Source of the DNA: Deltaproteobacteria bacterium | Lineage (GTDB): Bacteria; Desulfobacterota; Binatia; Binatales; Binataceae | Direction: 5' to 3' | NCBI GenBank assembly: GCA_021780755.1 | Contig: JAJXYF010000027.1 | Span: forward strand, 124,001-188,000 | DNA: 64,000 nt | Shown: piece after piece, positions 24,729-33,369 of the stretch | Numbering within the stretch: the stretch's first letter is position 1 | How the letters are laid out: every line of letters starts with the position of its first letter | Made by a program: the position numbers and the translations under genes | Notes under the pieces: generated by a model | Seen by the model: only the letters and a program-made list of their open reading frames with translations | Told to the model about the DNA's origin: nothing | Database searches by the model: none

Positions 24729-25493
24729 ATGGCAGGACTGCTCAATGGAAAAATAACGCTCGTCACCGGAGCCGCGTCGGGAATCGGGCGGGCGGCGGCG
24801 ATCGCGTTTGCGCGCGAGGGCGCCAAGGTGCTGGTCGCGGACATGACCGAAGATGCCGGCCGCGAAACCGTGAAACTGGTCAAGGATGCAGGCGGTGAGG
24901 CGACCTTCGTCAAATGCGACGTCGCGCGCGCGGCCGACGCAGAGGCGCTGGTGGCGGCGGCGGTGAAGACCTACGGGCGGCTCGACGGCGCCTTCAACAA
25001 TGCGGGCGTCGCGGGGAAAATCGCGCGGACGGCGGACGATACCGAGGAGAACTTCGACCGGATCATGGCGGTCAATCTGCGCGGCGTCTGGCTCTGCATG
25101 AAGTACGAGATTCAGCAGATGGTGAAGCAGGGGCAGGGCGGCGCGATCGTCAACACCGCGTCGGCCGCCGGGCTGGTCGGGTCGCATGGGATGCCCGCGT
25201 ACGCCGCGTCGAAGCACGGCGTGATCGGGCTGACCAAGACGGCCGCCTTGGAATACGCGCGCGCGGCGATCCGGATCAACGCGGTCTGCCCCGGCGTGAT
25301 CGACACCGCGATGGTGGCCGGAATGGTCTCGGCGCATCCGCGGCTCAAGGACAAGCTGGTCGGCGTCGAGCCGATCGCGCGGATGGGCCGGCCGTCGGAA
25401 ATCGCGGAAGCGGTAACGTGGCTGTTGTCGGATGCGGCGTCGTTCGTGACGGGCGCGGCGATGCCGGTGGACGGCGGCATGATCGCGCAATAG
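24729..25493 (+). CDS. Short-chain dehydrogenase/reductase (SDR)
   Basis: The 254-residue SDR has the nucleotide motif TGAASGIGRAAA near residue 14, NNAGVAG near 90, the catalytic Ser in VNTASAAGLVG, YAASKHGVIGL with the Tyr-x3-Lys pair, and the C-terminal PVDGGM. An acidic residue at the end of strand 2 (LVADMTED) fits NAD(H) preference. AGAGGT precedes the ATG. It is transcribed divergently from the BtuF-like gene. The substrate is not evident. Confidence 0.88.
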   Translation: MAGLLNGKITLVTGAASGIGRAAAIAFAREGAKVLVADMTEDAGRETVKLVKDAGGEATFVKCDVARAADAEALVAAAVKTYGRLDGAFNNAGVAGKIARTADDTEENFDRIMAVNLRGVWLCMKYEIQQMVKQGQGGAIVNTASAAGLVGSHGMPAYAASKHGVIGLTKTAALEYARAAIRINAVCPGVIDTAMVAGMVSAHPRLKDKLVGVEPIARMGRPSEIAEAVTWLLSDAASFVTGAAMPVDGGMIAQ

Positions 25494-25527
25494 CGCGCGC
25501 GCATCCGCGGGGGCAGGCGGGGGCGCG

Positions 25528-26499
25528 TTAGCGCGAGACGCCGAGGCCGCGCGACGCCAACACCGGTTGCGCGAGGTAGGCGAGACCGTCGCGCGCCGGC
25601 GTCAGCGCAAGGCCGAACTCAGCCGTGAGCGGCTTGATATCGCAATCGTTGTCGGCGACCAGGAACGCGACCGCATCGCGCGAAAAGAGCGCGCCGGGAA
25701 GTTTTTCGGCGACCGCCCCCGCGATTAGCAGCAGCGCCTCGGGCACGTGGACGAGCGGGCGGCGCCGTCCGATTATTTCCATCACGAGCCGCACGAGGTC
25801 GTCGAAGGACATCGCGTCGCGTCCGCCGATTTCGAAAATCCCGTTGCGTCCGCGACCGCCGATGGCGAGCGCCACGCAGGCCGCAAGATCGTCAACCAGC
25901 AGCGGCCGCATCAATTGGCGCCCGCTGCCCGGCACGACCATGATGGGCGTGATCCGCAGCGCCTTGGCGATGCCGTTGACGACGCGATCCTCAGGCCCAT
26001 AGACCAGCGACGGCCGCAAAATCGTGTAGGTGAGACCGGAGTCGCGCAGCGCCCGCTCGGCACGCCCCTTGGCCCGAAAGGCGGGATTGGGCGATCGCTC
26101 GTCGGCCGCGGCGCCGCTGATATAGATGAAATGATTGACGCCGGCCGCCTTGGCCGCCGCGATTAGCGCGACCGTGCCGCCGTAATCGACGCGGTTGAAG
26201 GTCAGGCCGCGCGCCGGATTCTCGATCGGATAGCCGTCGAACTGCACCGCGTTGACGATCGTGTCCGCACCCGCGACCGCCGCCGCCAGGCGCGCCGCGT
26301 CGTTGACGTCGGCGGCGACGAACTCGACCGCGTCGGTATCGGCGAGGCGTGCGCGGGCCTTTTCAGGGTCGCGCGTCAGCACGCGAATCTTCATCGTAGG
26401 AATCGCCGCCAGTCGGCGCACGATTGCACGACCGATAAATCCGGAGCCTCCGGCTACCGCCACGATACGCACGTTTCGCACCTCGTTCAGATCGCTCAT
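25528..26499 (-). CDS. NAD-dependent epimerase/NDUFA9-like Rossmann protein
   Basis: An atypical SDR: VAVAGGSGFIGRAIVRRL near residue 14 is the extended-SDR dinucleotide motif, followed by VLTRDPEKA, AGADTIVNAVQFDGYP, YISGAAADERSPN and YTILRPSLVYGPEDRVVN. This pattern matches the complex I NDUFA9/NmrA-like family. The usual Tyr-x3-Lys pair is not evident, so it may bind NAD(P) without typical catalysis. I start at 26499; a reading to 26538 is also open. About 323 residues. Last gene of a six-gene minus-strand run. Confidence 0.78.
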   Translation of the reverse strand: MSDLNEVRNVRIVAVAGGSGFIGRAIVRRLAAIPTMKIRVLTRDPEKARARLADTDAVEFVAADVNDAARLAAAVAGADTIVNAVQFDGYPIENPARGLTFNRVDYGGTVALIAAAKAAGVNHFIYISGAAADERSPNPAFRAKGRAERALRDSGLTYTILRPSLVYGPEDRVVNGIAKALRITPIMVVPGSGRQLMRPLLVDDLAACVALAIGGRGRNGIFEIGGRDAMSFDDLVRLVMEIIGRRRPLVHVPEALLLIAGAVAEKLPGALFSRDAVAFLVADNDCDIKPLTAEFGLALTPARDGLAYLAQPVLASRGLGVSR

Positions 26500-26607
26500 G
26501 GAAACCCGCCGTCCGCTCAGGCGCCGACCATAGTTCATCGTACCGCCGATACAAGCGGCAATCGACGCGAATCTTAAGGACGGAGACTGGGGGTTGGAGT
26601 TACGCGA

Positions 26608-27555
26608 TTAAGCGTGTCGCGGACGACGCCGCCTTTTCGGCCTGGCGGCCGGAACGTCGCGATGCGCGGTGTCGGCGAGCGCAACCAGGCTAAAGCGCGA
26701 GATTTCCGGACGGCAGTTGATCCGAATGCGCATCCAGAAGGTGCCAAGCCCGCGGTTGGTATAGATGTAGAAATTGCCGTAGCGATTAAGCCCCGCGTAG
26801 AAATCGGGGCCGATGCGCAGGATCGATCGGATGACCGAGCCGTAGTAGGGAATTCGCACGACGCCGCCGTGGGTGTGTCCCGACAACATCACGCCCGGCC
26901 CGAGGTGATGGGTATATAGCGCGGTGTCGGGATTATGCGCGAGCACGATCGTGCATTCTTCGGGACGCACGCCGTGAAACGCGCGCGACGGCTCGGCGCG
27001 CCGCGACCACAAATCGTCGATGCCGACGATCACCAGGTTTTCGCCATTGACCGCCAGCCGTTCGTGCTGATTGGCGAATACCCGCGCGCCGGCCCAGCGC
27101 AGCGCCTCCGAGATCATGCCGAACGACGACCAATGGTCATGGTTGCCGGCGATCGAAAACACCCCGAGCTTCGGATTGAGGTTCTTGAGCGCGCGCCGGA
27201 ACCCGTCGATATAACGACGCATGGTGTCAGGCCCGGAAAAGTAATCGCCGGTGAGAAAAACGAAATCGGGGTGCTGGCGGTTGATGGTCTCGACCGCCTT
27301 TTCGAGCCGTGCGAGGTCCTCTTCGCGATCGACGTGGAAGTCGCTGATCTGGCAGGCCACCAGCCCGGCGAGCGCCGCGGGCAATTTGCGCACCGGCAAA
27401 TCCACCGGCACCACTTCGACGTCGTCGATGGTCCGCCGCCACATCCGATGGAGCGGGCGCAGCGCGATCGGCGGCTTGCGTACGTGCTTTTGCTTTTGCG
27501 CGGGACGCCGGACTTCGGCCGGCTCGCCAGCGACCCGTAGGTTTGCAGTTGCCAT
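26608..27555 (-). CDS. Calcineurin-like metallophosphoesterase
   Basis: The 315-residue protein carries the metal-binding motifs of the YaeI/YkuE type: CQISDFHVDRE (D-x-H, near 68), FLTGDYFSG (GD-x), IAGNHDHWS (GNHD), VLAHNPD and GVMLSGHTHGG. These enzymes cleave phosphodiesters or phosphomonoesters, some acting on lipid A precursors. Unlike YkuE it lacks a signal, but a basic N-terminal segment of about 40 residues and a basic Arg-rich tail are present. The start lies 13 bp after the HAD gene, so the two are probably co-transcribed. Confidence 0.85.
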   Translation of the reverse strand: MATANLRVAGEPAEVRRPAQKQKHVRKPPIALRPLHRMWRRTIDDVEVVPVDLPVRKLPAALAGLVACQISDFHVDREEDLARLEKAVETINRQHPDFVFLTGDYFSGPDTMRRYIDGFRRALKNLNPKLGVFSIAGNHDHWSSFGMISEALRWAGARVFANQHERLAVNGENLVIVGIDDLWSRRAEPSRAFHGVRPEECTIVLAHNPDTALYTHHLGPGVMLSGHTHGGVVRIPYYGSVIRSILRIGPDFYAGLNRYGNFYIYTNRGLGTFWMRIRINCRPEISRFSLVALADTAHRDVPAARPKRRRRPRHA

Positions 27556-27568
27556 TGACCCAATCAGT

Positions 27569-28276
27569 CTAGAACACTTGCAGTAGATGGGGGAAGGCGT
27601 CGATCACGGTGACGCGCCCGCTCGCGTGATCGATTTCCTCGTGCTCCAGCTCCCACGTATGCGGATGCGCGATGAAAACCGCGCTCAGGCCGGCCTTTAG
27701 CGCCGGGTTGATGTCGGAGCGCGGACTGTTGCCGATCATGAAGGTGCGCGACGGATCGAGTTCGGCCTGCGCGATCAGCAACCGGTAGGTGCCGGGATCC
27801 TTTTCCACCGGCACGCCGACGCGGTTGAAGAGCGGCCGCAGCCCCGAACGATCGAGCTTGCGCAATTGCTCGCGCGGGTCGCCCTTGGTGAAGAGCAGCA
27901 GCCGATGACGCCGGGCCAGCTCGCCGAGCGTCGGCGCGACCCCCGGCAGCAATTCGCAATGTCGGTCGATGAGCTGAGCGCCGATGCGCTCGACGGCGTC
28001 GCGCAGATTATCGTGATGATGCGACGGGGCCACCTCCTCGGCCACCCGATGCAGCGCGATGACGTAGGGACGGCGGCCGTAGCCGTGGCTCTCGATTATG
28101 CACAGCTCATGACGCCTCATCGCGGCGCGGATTTCGCGGCGGTCATCGACGCCGGCGCGCGCGAGCAGATCGACGAAGGCGGTCTCGGCTTCGAGGAAAT
28201 GGATGTTGGAATCCCACAGCGTATCGTCGGCGTCAAAGATCAGATTGAGCGCGCCGGCCGGCCGTTTTGGTAGCAT
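27569..28276 (-). CDS. HAD-superfamily hydrolase
   Basis: HAD motif I is FDADDTLWDS, with nucleophile Asp and acid Asp two residues on; motif II LLLFTKGD, motif III VEKDPGTY with Lys, and motif IV IGNSPRSDINPA follow. A helical cap lies between motifs I and II (about 25-110). The family removes phosphate from small metabolites. The ATG at 28276 gives 235 residues; a GTG at 28303 is also possible and neither has a clear ribosome site. The gene lies between the importer ATPase and the phosphoesterase in one orientation. Confidence 0.83.
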   Translation of the reverse strand: MLPKRPAGALNLIFDADDTLWDSNIHFLEAETAFVDLLARAGVDDRREIRAAMRRHELCIIESHGYGRRPYVIALHRVAEEVAPSHHHDNLRDAVERIGAQLIDRHCELLPGVAPTLGELARRHRLLLFTKGDPREQLRKLDRSGLRPLFNRVGVPVEKDPGTYRLLIAQAELDPSRTFMIGNSPRSDINPALKAGLSAVFIAHPHTWELEHEEIDHASGRVTVIDAFPHLLQVF

Positions 28277-28322
28277 CGAGGTCGATCGTATCGGCCCGTC
28301 CACACAAGAGCAATTCGGTGGG

Positions 28323-29213
28323 TCATCCGGTGCGGCGGGGAGAACCGCCGCCGCCGGGGAGGACGGAGATGGCGCCGGTGGCGGGGTTGCGGCCGACGTG
28401 GACCTCAGTCTCGTAAACCGCCCGCAGATTGTCGGCGGTGAAGACCGCCTCCGGAGTGCCGTAGCCGGCGACCGCGCCGCCCTTCATCAGGAGCACGCGA
28501 TCGGCATACAGCGCGGCGGCGTTGAGATCATGCAGGGTAGCGACTACCGCCATCCCGCGCTCGATGCGCAGCTCGCGAAAGCGCGCGAAGATTTCCGCGA
28601 CATGCTTCAAGTCCAGGAATGCGGTCGGCTCGTCGAGCAGCGCGACGTGCGGCGCTTGCGCCAATGCGCGCGCGAGGAAGACGCGCTTGCGCTCGCCGCC
28701 CGACAATTCCTGGATCGGACGGCGCGCCAATCCAAGCAGATCGAAGCGCTCGAGTGCGGCGTGCGCAATCTCGAGATCGTGGCGGGTCTCGAAATGAAAC
28801 GCGCCCAGATGCGGCGCGCGGCCCATCAGGACGATCTCGAGCACGGTGAAGCGAAAGGCGACGAGGTTTTCCTGCGCGACCATCGCGAGCCGCCGCGCGA
28901 TCGCGCGCCGGTCGTAATCGCCGAGCGGACGGCCCTCGAGTTCCACGCTGCCGCTCCACGGCTTAAGCGCGCCGCCAAGAATTCTGAGCAGGGTCGATTT
29001 ACCCGCGCCGTTGGGCCCGACGACGGCGAGCATCTCGCCGGCCCGGACTGCGAGCGAAACCTGATGCAGCACCGGACGATTGCCATAACCGGCGCTGAGA
29101 TCGATCGCACGGATCGCGACGGCGCGCGTCGCAACGCCGCTCGCGTCGGCGGTTACCTCAGGGGTGCCGGCGGTGCCAAGTCCGCCGTCGAGGCGGTCTG
29201 CTTCGATCTTCAT
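28323..29213 (-). CDS. ABC importer ATPase (BtuD/FecE/HmuV type)
   Basis: The ATPase of a FecCD-type importer. Walker A is GPNGAGKST, the Q loop AMVAQENLVAF, signature LSGGERKR, Walker B VALLDEPTAFLD and the H loop ATLHDLNAA. The ATG at 29213 overlaps the permease stop (ATGA), so an upstream reading was rejected. 296 residues; an N-terminal extension of about 35 residues precedes the ABC domain. With the permease and lipoprotein it forms a complete binding-protein-dependent uptake system for a cobamide, heme or iron-siderophore. Confidence 0.92.
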   Translation of the reverse strand: MKIEADRLDGGLGTAGTPEVTADASGVATRAVAIRAIDLSAGYGNRPVLHQVSLAVRAGEMLAVVGPNGAGKSTLLRILGGALKPWSGSVELEGRPLGDYDRRAIARRLAMVAQENLVAFRFTVLEIVLMGRAPHLGAFHFETRHDLEIAHAALERFDLLGLARRPIQELSGGERKRVFLARALAQAPHVALLDEPTAFLDLKHVAEIFARFRELRIERGMAVVATLHDLNAAALYADRVLLMKGGAVAGYGTPEAVFTADNLRAVYETEVHVGRNPATGAISVLPGGGGSPRRTG

Positions 29214-30280
29214 AGCACTAGCGATTTGCGGCCTTCGCGCCGCAGCACGTAGATGAAGAACGGGCCACCGCACAGCGCCGTGATCGCGCCGACCGGCAGT
29301 TCTGAAGGCGCGATCACGGTGCGCGCAATCAGGTCGGCCGCGACCGTAAAGGCCGCACCACCGAGGATCGACGCGGGAATCAGCATCCGATGGTCCGCGC
29401 CGATCGCGGTGCGGATGATATGCGGGACGATGAGGCCGACGAACGAGATGATGCCGCTGACGGAAACGGCGGCGCCGATCATCACGGAGGTCGCGACAAA
29501 AATCGTCCGCCGCACGGTGTCAACTTCGACGCCGAGGTCCGCCGCTTCGTCGTCGCCGAGGCTGAGCAGGTTCATATCGCGGGCGTGGGCGATCAGGATC
29601 GCGAAGCCGATCGTTCCGAGCACCGCGACCATCGCGACTTCGCGATAGGTCGGGGCTTCGAAACTTCCCATCAGCCAGAAAATGATTGAGTGCGTGAAGT
29701 AAAAATTGACGATGCTGTTGACCAGCATGATCGCGGCGCCCCAGAAGGCGTTGAAGATTACTCCGACCAGCAGCAGGGTGAAGGGCTCGAGGCGGCCATC
29801 AACCTGGGCCAGCCGATAGACCGCGAGCGTCGAGAGCAGCGACGCCGCGAAGGCGCATACGGGGATCGCGAGGTCGGCGCCGCCGAGGCGCGAGAACACC
29901 ACGAGGGCGACGATCGCGCCGAACGCGCCGCCGCCGGAGATGCCGAGGATGCCGCCCTCGGCGAGCGGATTGCGCACCAGCGCCTGGAGCGCGGCGCCGA
30001 CCGCGGCGAGCACCGCGCCGACGATCGCACCCATCAGGACGCGTGGAATCCGCGCGCCGAAGAGAATCGCGTGGTCGGCGCTCGAACGATCGGCGATCGC
30101 GCGCATCAGATCGATATGCACGCTGCCGAAGGCAGCCGCCACGATCGAGACGACAATCAGCAGGAGGCCGAGCGCAATCAGCATGAACGCCATCCGCGCG
30201 CGCGTCAGATGGGCGTCGGCAAAATCCGCCAGTACGAGCTTCGCGGGCGCGTCGTCGCGGACCGTGGCCGGTGCGCTCAT
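29210..30280 (-). CDS. FecCD/BtuC-type ABC importer permease
   Basis: The 356-residue membrane protein has about ten hydrophobic segments. Family motifs include RIPRVLMGAIVGAVLAAVGAALQ (given in part), the RNPLAEGGILGISGGGAFGA helix (given in part), and LIVPHIIRTAIGADHR. The start at 30280 overlaps the binding-protein stop by ATGA. It lies between that gene and the ATPase, all overlapping, a clear operon. Substrate cannot be separated between cobalamin, heme and siderophores. Confidence 0.93.
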   Translation of the reverse strand: MSAPATVRDDAPAKLVLADFADAHLTRARMAFMLIALGLLLIVVSIVAAAFGSVHIDLMRAIADRSSADHAILFGARIPRVLMGAIVGAVLAAVGAALQALVRNPLAEGGILGISGGGAFGAIVALVVFSRLGGADLAIPVCAFAASLLSTLAVYRLAQVDGRLEPFTLLLVGVIFNAFWGAAIMLVNSIVNFYFTHSIIFWLMGSFEAPTYREVAMVAVLGTIGFAILIAHARDMNLLSLGDDEAADLGVEVDTVRRTIFVATSVMIGAAVSVSGIISFVGLIVPHIIRTAIGADHRMLIPASILGGAAFTVAADLIARTVIAPSELPVGAITALCGGPFFIYVLRREGRKSLVL

Positions 30281-31245
30281 CGCGCGGCCTCGACGAGCGC
30301 GATCGCATCGCGGCAATGAATCTCGCGCGCAGGGCGGGGCGTCGTTTCGGCCTCGTGCGCGAACGCTTCGGGATGAATCAGGCGGGCGAGCAGTTCGAGC
30401 GTCTGCGCGAGGCGCGGACCCGGATGGAGCGTCGGGTCTTCGGGGTAGCCGAGCACGCGATGGTCGCTGACGGCCGGAATCGACGGATATTTCGCCCAGA
30501 AGCTCGACGGCGAACTGGGGTCCGATCCCATTTGACCGTCGAGAATGACCTCGGGGCGCGTCGCGATAATGTATTCGAGGCTGAGCCGCGGCCAGGTCTG
30601 CGCGGCGCCGGCGGCGATATTGGTCGCACGCGCCATCGTGAGCAACTCGTCGAGGTAGGTCCCGCGCCCGACCGCCACCATCGGCTGATGCCCCACGACC
30701 ATCAGGACGCGCCGCTCGGGCACGGCGCGCAGGCGCTCCGCGATCGCCGCGAACTTGAGCTGCATCCGATCGAGCAGCGCCTGCGCCTGTGGCGCGCGTC
30801 CGATCGCGCCGCCGATGGTGCGGATACTCGCTTCAATTCCCGCGATCGAATCGTCATTGACCATCAGCGTACGGTAGCCCATCGCCTTGAGTGCGCGAAT
30901 CTCGCGGAGGTCGGACGAAGATTCCAGGCCAATCACGATGGTCGGCCGCAGCCCGGCGATCGCCTCGATATTCGGCGTGATAAACGTCCCGACCTTGGGC
31001 AGCCGCGCGACCTCGGGCGGATAATCGCAGTATTGCGAGACGCCCGCCACGTTGGATCCCGCGCCCAGCGCGAAGATGGATTCGGTAATCGCGGGTGCGA
31101 GCGACACGATGCGCTGCGCATGGTTGGCCGGAGCGGTCGCGCGAGATGTCGGAGCGGGCGGTCCACCGCAACCGGCGATCACGATCGCCGCTATCATCAT
31201 ATGTATGGTCACCGCGGGAAGCGGAGCTTTGGTCTTCAGTCTCAC
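30277..31245 (-). CDS. BtuF/HmuT-type substrate-binding lipoprotein
   Basis: A GTG start at 31245 yields a lipoprotein signal ending IVIAGC (Cys26), then the class III binding-protein fold: RIVSLAPAITESIFALGAG near 45, GVSQYCDYPPEV, LRPTIVIGLESSSD, and the C-terminal lobe with TRPEVILDGQM. The SQYCDYP phrase resembles BtuF and heme-binding proteins. It overlaps the permease gene by four bases. No cobalamin riboswitch could be seen in the short gap upstream (31246-31356). Confidence 0.9.
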   Translation of the reverse strand: MRLKTKAPLPAVTIHMMIAAIVIAGCGGPPAPTSRATAPANHAQRIVSLAPAITESIFALGAGSNVAGVSQYCDYPPEVARLPKVGTFITPNIEAIAGLRPTIVIGLESSSDLREIRALKAMGYRTLMVNDDSIAGIEASIRTIGGAIGRAPQAQALLDRMQLKFAAIAERLRAVPERRVLMVVGHQPMVAVGRGTYLDELLTMARATNIAAGAAQTWPRLSLEYIIATRPEVILDGQMGSDPSSPSSFWAKYPSIPAVSDHRVLGYPEDPTLHPGPRLAQTLELLARLIHPEAFAHEAETTPRPAREIHCRDAIALVEAAR

Positions 31246-31356
31246 ACAGCGAAACTATCCGATAGTGGTTGGCGGATTAAGCACCCGTCGGTTCACGGCG
31301 ACGGTTTGCATCCACGGGCGGCCTTCGTTAGCGTTCCGTGCGCGAGGTAAATTCCG

Positions 31357-33183
31357 TTGCGCAAGATCGCGGTATGCATCAAACAGATTCCACTCGTAGA
31401 GGACGCCAACTTCGACCCGGTGACGCGCACGATCCGGCGCGACGGCACTAACGTGATTAGTGCGTATGACCTGCGCGCGCTGGCGCAGGCGGTCGAGCTC
31501 AAAAATCGCCTGGGCTGCGAGACCGTGGCGATTACGATGGGCCCGCCGCAGGCGCGTGAGGCGCTGGTTGACGCGCTGGGGATGGGTATCGACCGCGCGG
31601 TCCATCTGCAGGACCGCGCGTTCGCCGGCTCCGACACGCTCGCGACCGCGCGCGCCTTGGCGCTGTGGCTCAAGCGCGAGGCCTTCGACCTTATCCTGCT
31701 GGGCAAATATTCGCTCGATGCGGAAACCGGCCAAGTCGGCCCGGAGATCGCCGAATTGCTCGGAATCGCGCAGATTACCGGCGTGCGCAAACTCGAACTG
31801 GACGGCGATCGGATCCTCACCGAGCGCGAAAGCGACGAGGGCGTCGAAGCGGTCGAGGCGCGGATGCCGGCGCTGCTGACCTGCGCCGAGCGCCTGATCA
31901 ATCCGCTTAAGATAGACGCGAAGACCCGGGAGGCGGCGCAATCCAGAACGATCGAATCCGTCAGTGCGACCGAGCTTGACGCCGACGCGGCGAAATTCGG
32001 CTTCGCTGGCTCTCCGACCTGGGTGCAGGAAGTGCGCGCGCAGGAATCGCCCAAGGTCCATTGCACGATGATCGACGCGGCGGACCCGGAGCGCGCCGCC
32101 GAAGTGGTGATCGCGGCGCTCGAAAAGATGGGCGCGCTCAACCCGCGCATCCACAACCGCGTCCCGATCGGCGACAAGATCCGCAAGCCCGTGCGCGGGC
32201 GCGACGTGTGGGTAGTGGTCGAGACCAGCCTGGACGATCAGATCACGCTATGCAGCCTTGAACTGCTCTCCGCCGGTGACCGCCTCGCGACGCAACTCGG
32301 CGGCGCCCTGGTAGCGGTCGCTTTTCCCAGCGCGGCCGCGCGCCACGCGGGACTGATCGCGAGCTACGGCGCCGACCATCTGCTGCTCGCCGACGGTGCC
32401 GGCCTCGAAAACTATTCGCCCGACAGCGCGGCGGAAGCGCTCGCGCGCCTGGTGCATGAGCGCACGCCGTGGGCGCTGCTGGTATGCGCCAGCGAACGCG
32501 GCCGCGACTGGGGTCCGCGGCTGGCCGCTCGCCTGGGACTCGGGCTGACCGGCGACGCGGTGGGCCTTGAGCTTGACGGCGAGGGCCGGATGGTCGCGCT
32601 GAAGCCGGCCTTCGGCGGCAATATCGTGGCGCCGATCCTGTCGAAGACCTATCCGCAGATGGCGACCGTCCGCCAGGGGGTGCTCGAACTCGCGGCGCCC
32701 AATCCAGCGCGGGTCGCCGAAATCGAAACCGTCCGCGTCGAGGTCGGCGCGCCGATGACGCGCCTGATTAGCTCAAGCTCGAACCTCGATCACACGATCG
32801 CGCCGCTCGACGGCGCCGAGGTCGTCGTTGGCCTCGGGATGGGGGTCGGCGGTCCCGCGGGAGTCGAGGTGGTAAAGGATTTCGCGCGGACAATCGGCGC
32901 CGCGCTGTGCGCCACCCGCCGCGTCACCGACAAGGGTTGGGTCGCGCACCAATTGCAGGTCGGACTAACCGGCAAGGCGATCGGCCCACGACTCTATTTC
33001 ACGGTCGGTATCCGCGGCGTACCCAACCATACCGTCGGGATCAAGCGCGCGGAGACCGTGGTCGCGATCAACAACGATCCCGACGCGGTAATTTTCGAGC
33101 GTGCAAACCTGGGCCTGGTCGGCGATTGGGAACCGATAACGCGCGCGCTGACCGCGGCCTTCCGGCGGCGGCAAACGGCATAG
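31357..33183 (+). CDS. Fused electron transfer flavoprotein, EtfB-EtfA
   Basis: Residues about 1-255 are EtfB (MRKIAVCIKQIPLVEDANFD, VISAYDLRALAQAVELK and LLGKYSLDAETGQVGPE, parts shown), and residues about 285-608 are EtfA, with the FAD-binding C-terminal part TRRVTDKGWVAHQLQVG, TGKAIGPRLYFTVGIRGVP and VAINNDPDAVIFERA. ETF passes electrons from acyl-CoA dehydrogenases to the quinone pool through ETF dehydrogenase. It starts with TTG at 31357 after GCGAGGTAA. One open frame of 608 residues shows no frameshift. Where typical EtfA has GISGAIQH, this has GIRGVPNH, a difference near the FAD. No dehydrogenase partner is adjacent. Confidence 0.9.
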   Translation: MRKIAVCIKQIPLVEDANFDPVTRTIRRDGTNVISAYDLRALAQAVELKNRLGCETVAITMGPPQAREALVDALGMGIDRAVHLQDRAFAGSDTLATARALALWLKREAFDLILLGKYSLDAETGQVGPEIAELLGIAQITGVRKLELDGDRILTERESDEGVEAVEARMPALLTCAERLINPLKIDAKTREAAQSRTIESVSATELDADAAKFGFAGSPTWVQEVRAQESPKVHCTMIDAADPERAAEVVIAALEKMGALNPRIHNRVPIGDKIRKPVRGRDVWVVVETSLDDQITLCSLELLSAGDRLATQLGGALVAVAFPSAAARHAGLIASYGADHLLLADGAGLENYSPDSAAEALARLVHERTPWALLVCASERGRDWGPRLAARLGLGLTGDAVGLELDGEGRMVALKPAFGGNIVAPILSKTYPQMATVRQGVLELAAPNPARVAEIETVRVEVGAPMTRLISSSSNLDHTIAPLDGAEVVVGLGMGVGGPAGVEVVKDFARTIGAALCATRRVTDKGWVAHQLQVGLTGKAIGPRLYFTVGIRGVPNHTVGIKRAETVVAINNDPDAVIFERANLGLVGDWEPITRALTAAFRRRQTA

Positions 33184-33205
33184 CGGGCAACCGCCAAATA
33201 GTTAA

Positions 33206-33292
33206 TGAAGGGCGCGAAACTTTAATTTCCTTCGGAAACTGAAACCTTAAAAGGTTTCAGACTTCCCTTTTGTAAAGATGCGAGCTTCGCCC
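33206..33292 (+). repeat. Dispersed intergenic repeat, copy D (full palindrome)
   Basis: CTGAAACCTT (33239-33248) pairs with AAGGTTTCAG (33251-33260). The innermost pair is T-A where copy B has C-G, a compensated change. The tail ACTTCCCTTTTGTAAAGATG and GAGCTTCGCCC match copies A and B. It starts 22 bp after the etfBA stop. Confidence 0.7.
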
Positions 33293-33369
33293 TGGGAAAA
33301 CCTCGCTATCATCGGCGCTCGCGTTGCTCGGTAGGGAGCCAGGTCATGCGGACCCACGGCGGCGCCAAA

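Noticed and set aside
31246-31356. Cobalamin riboswitch upstream of the importer operon
   Set aside because: The gap is only 111 bp and I found no cobalamin-box core, so there is no room for a riboswitch of usual size.
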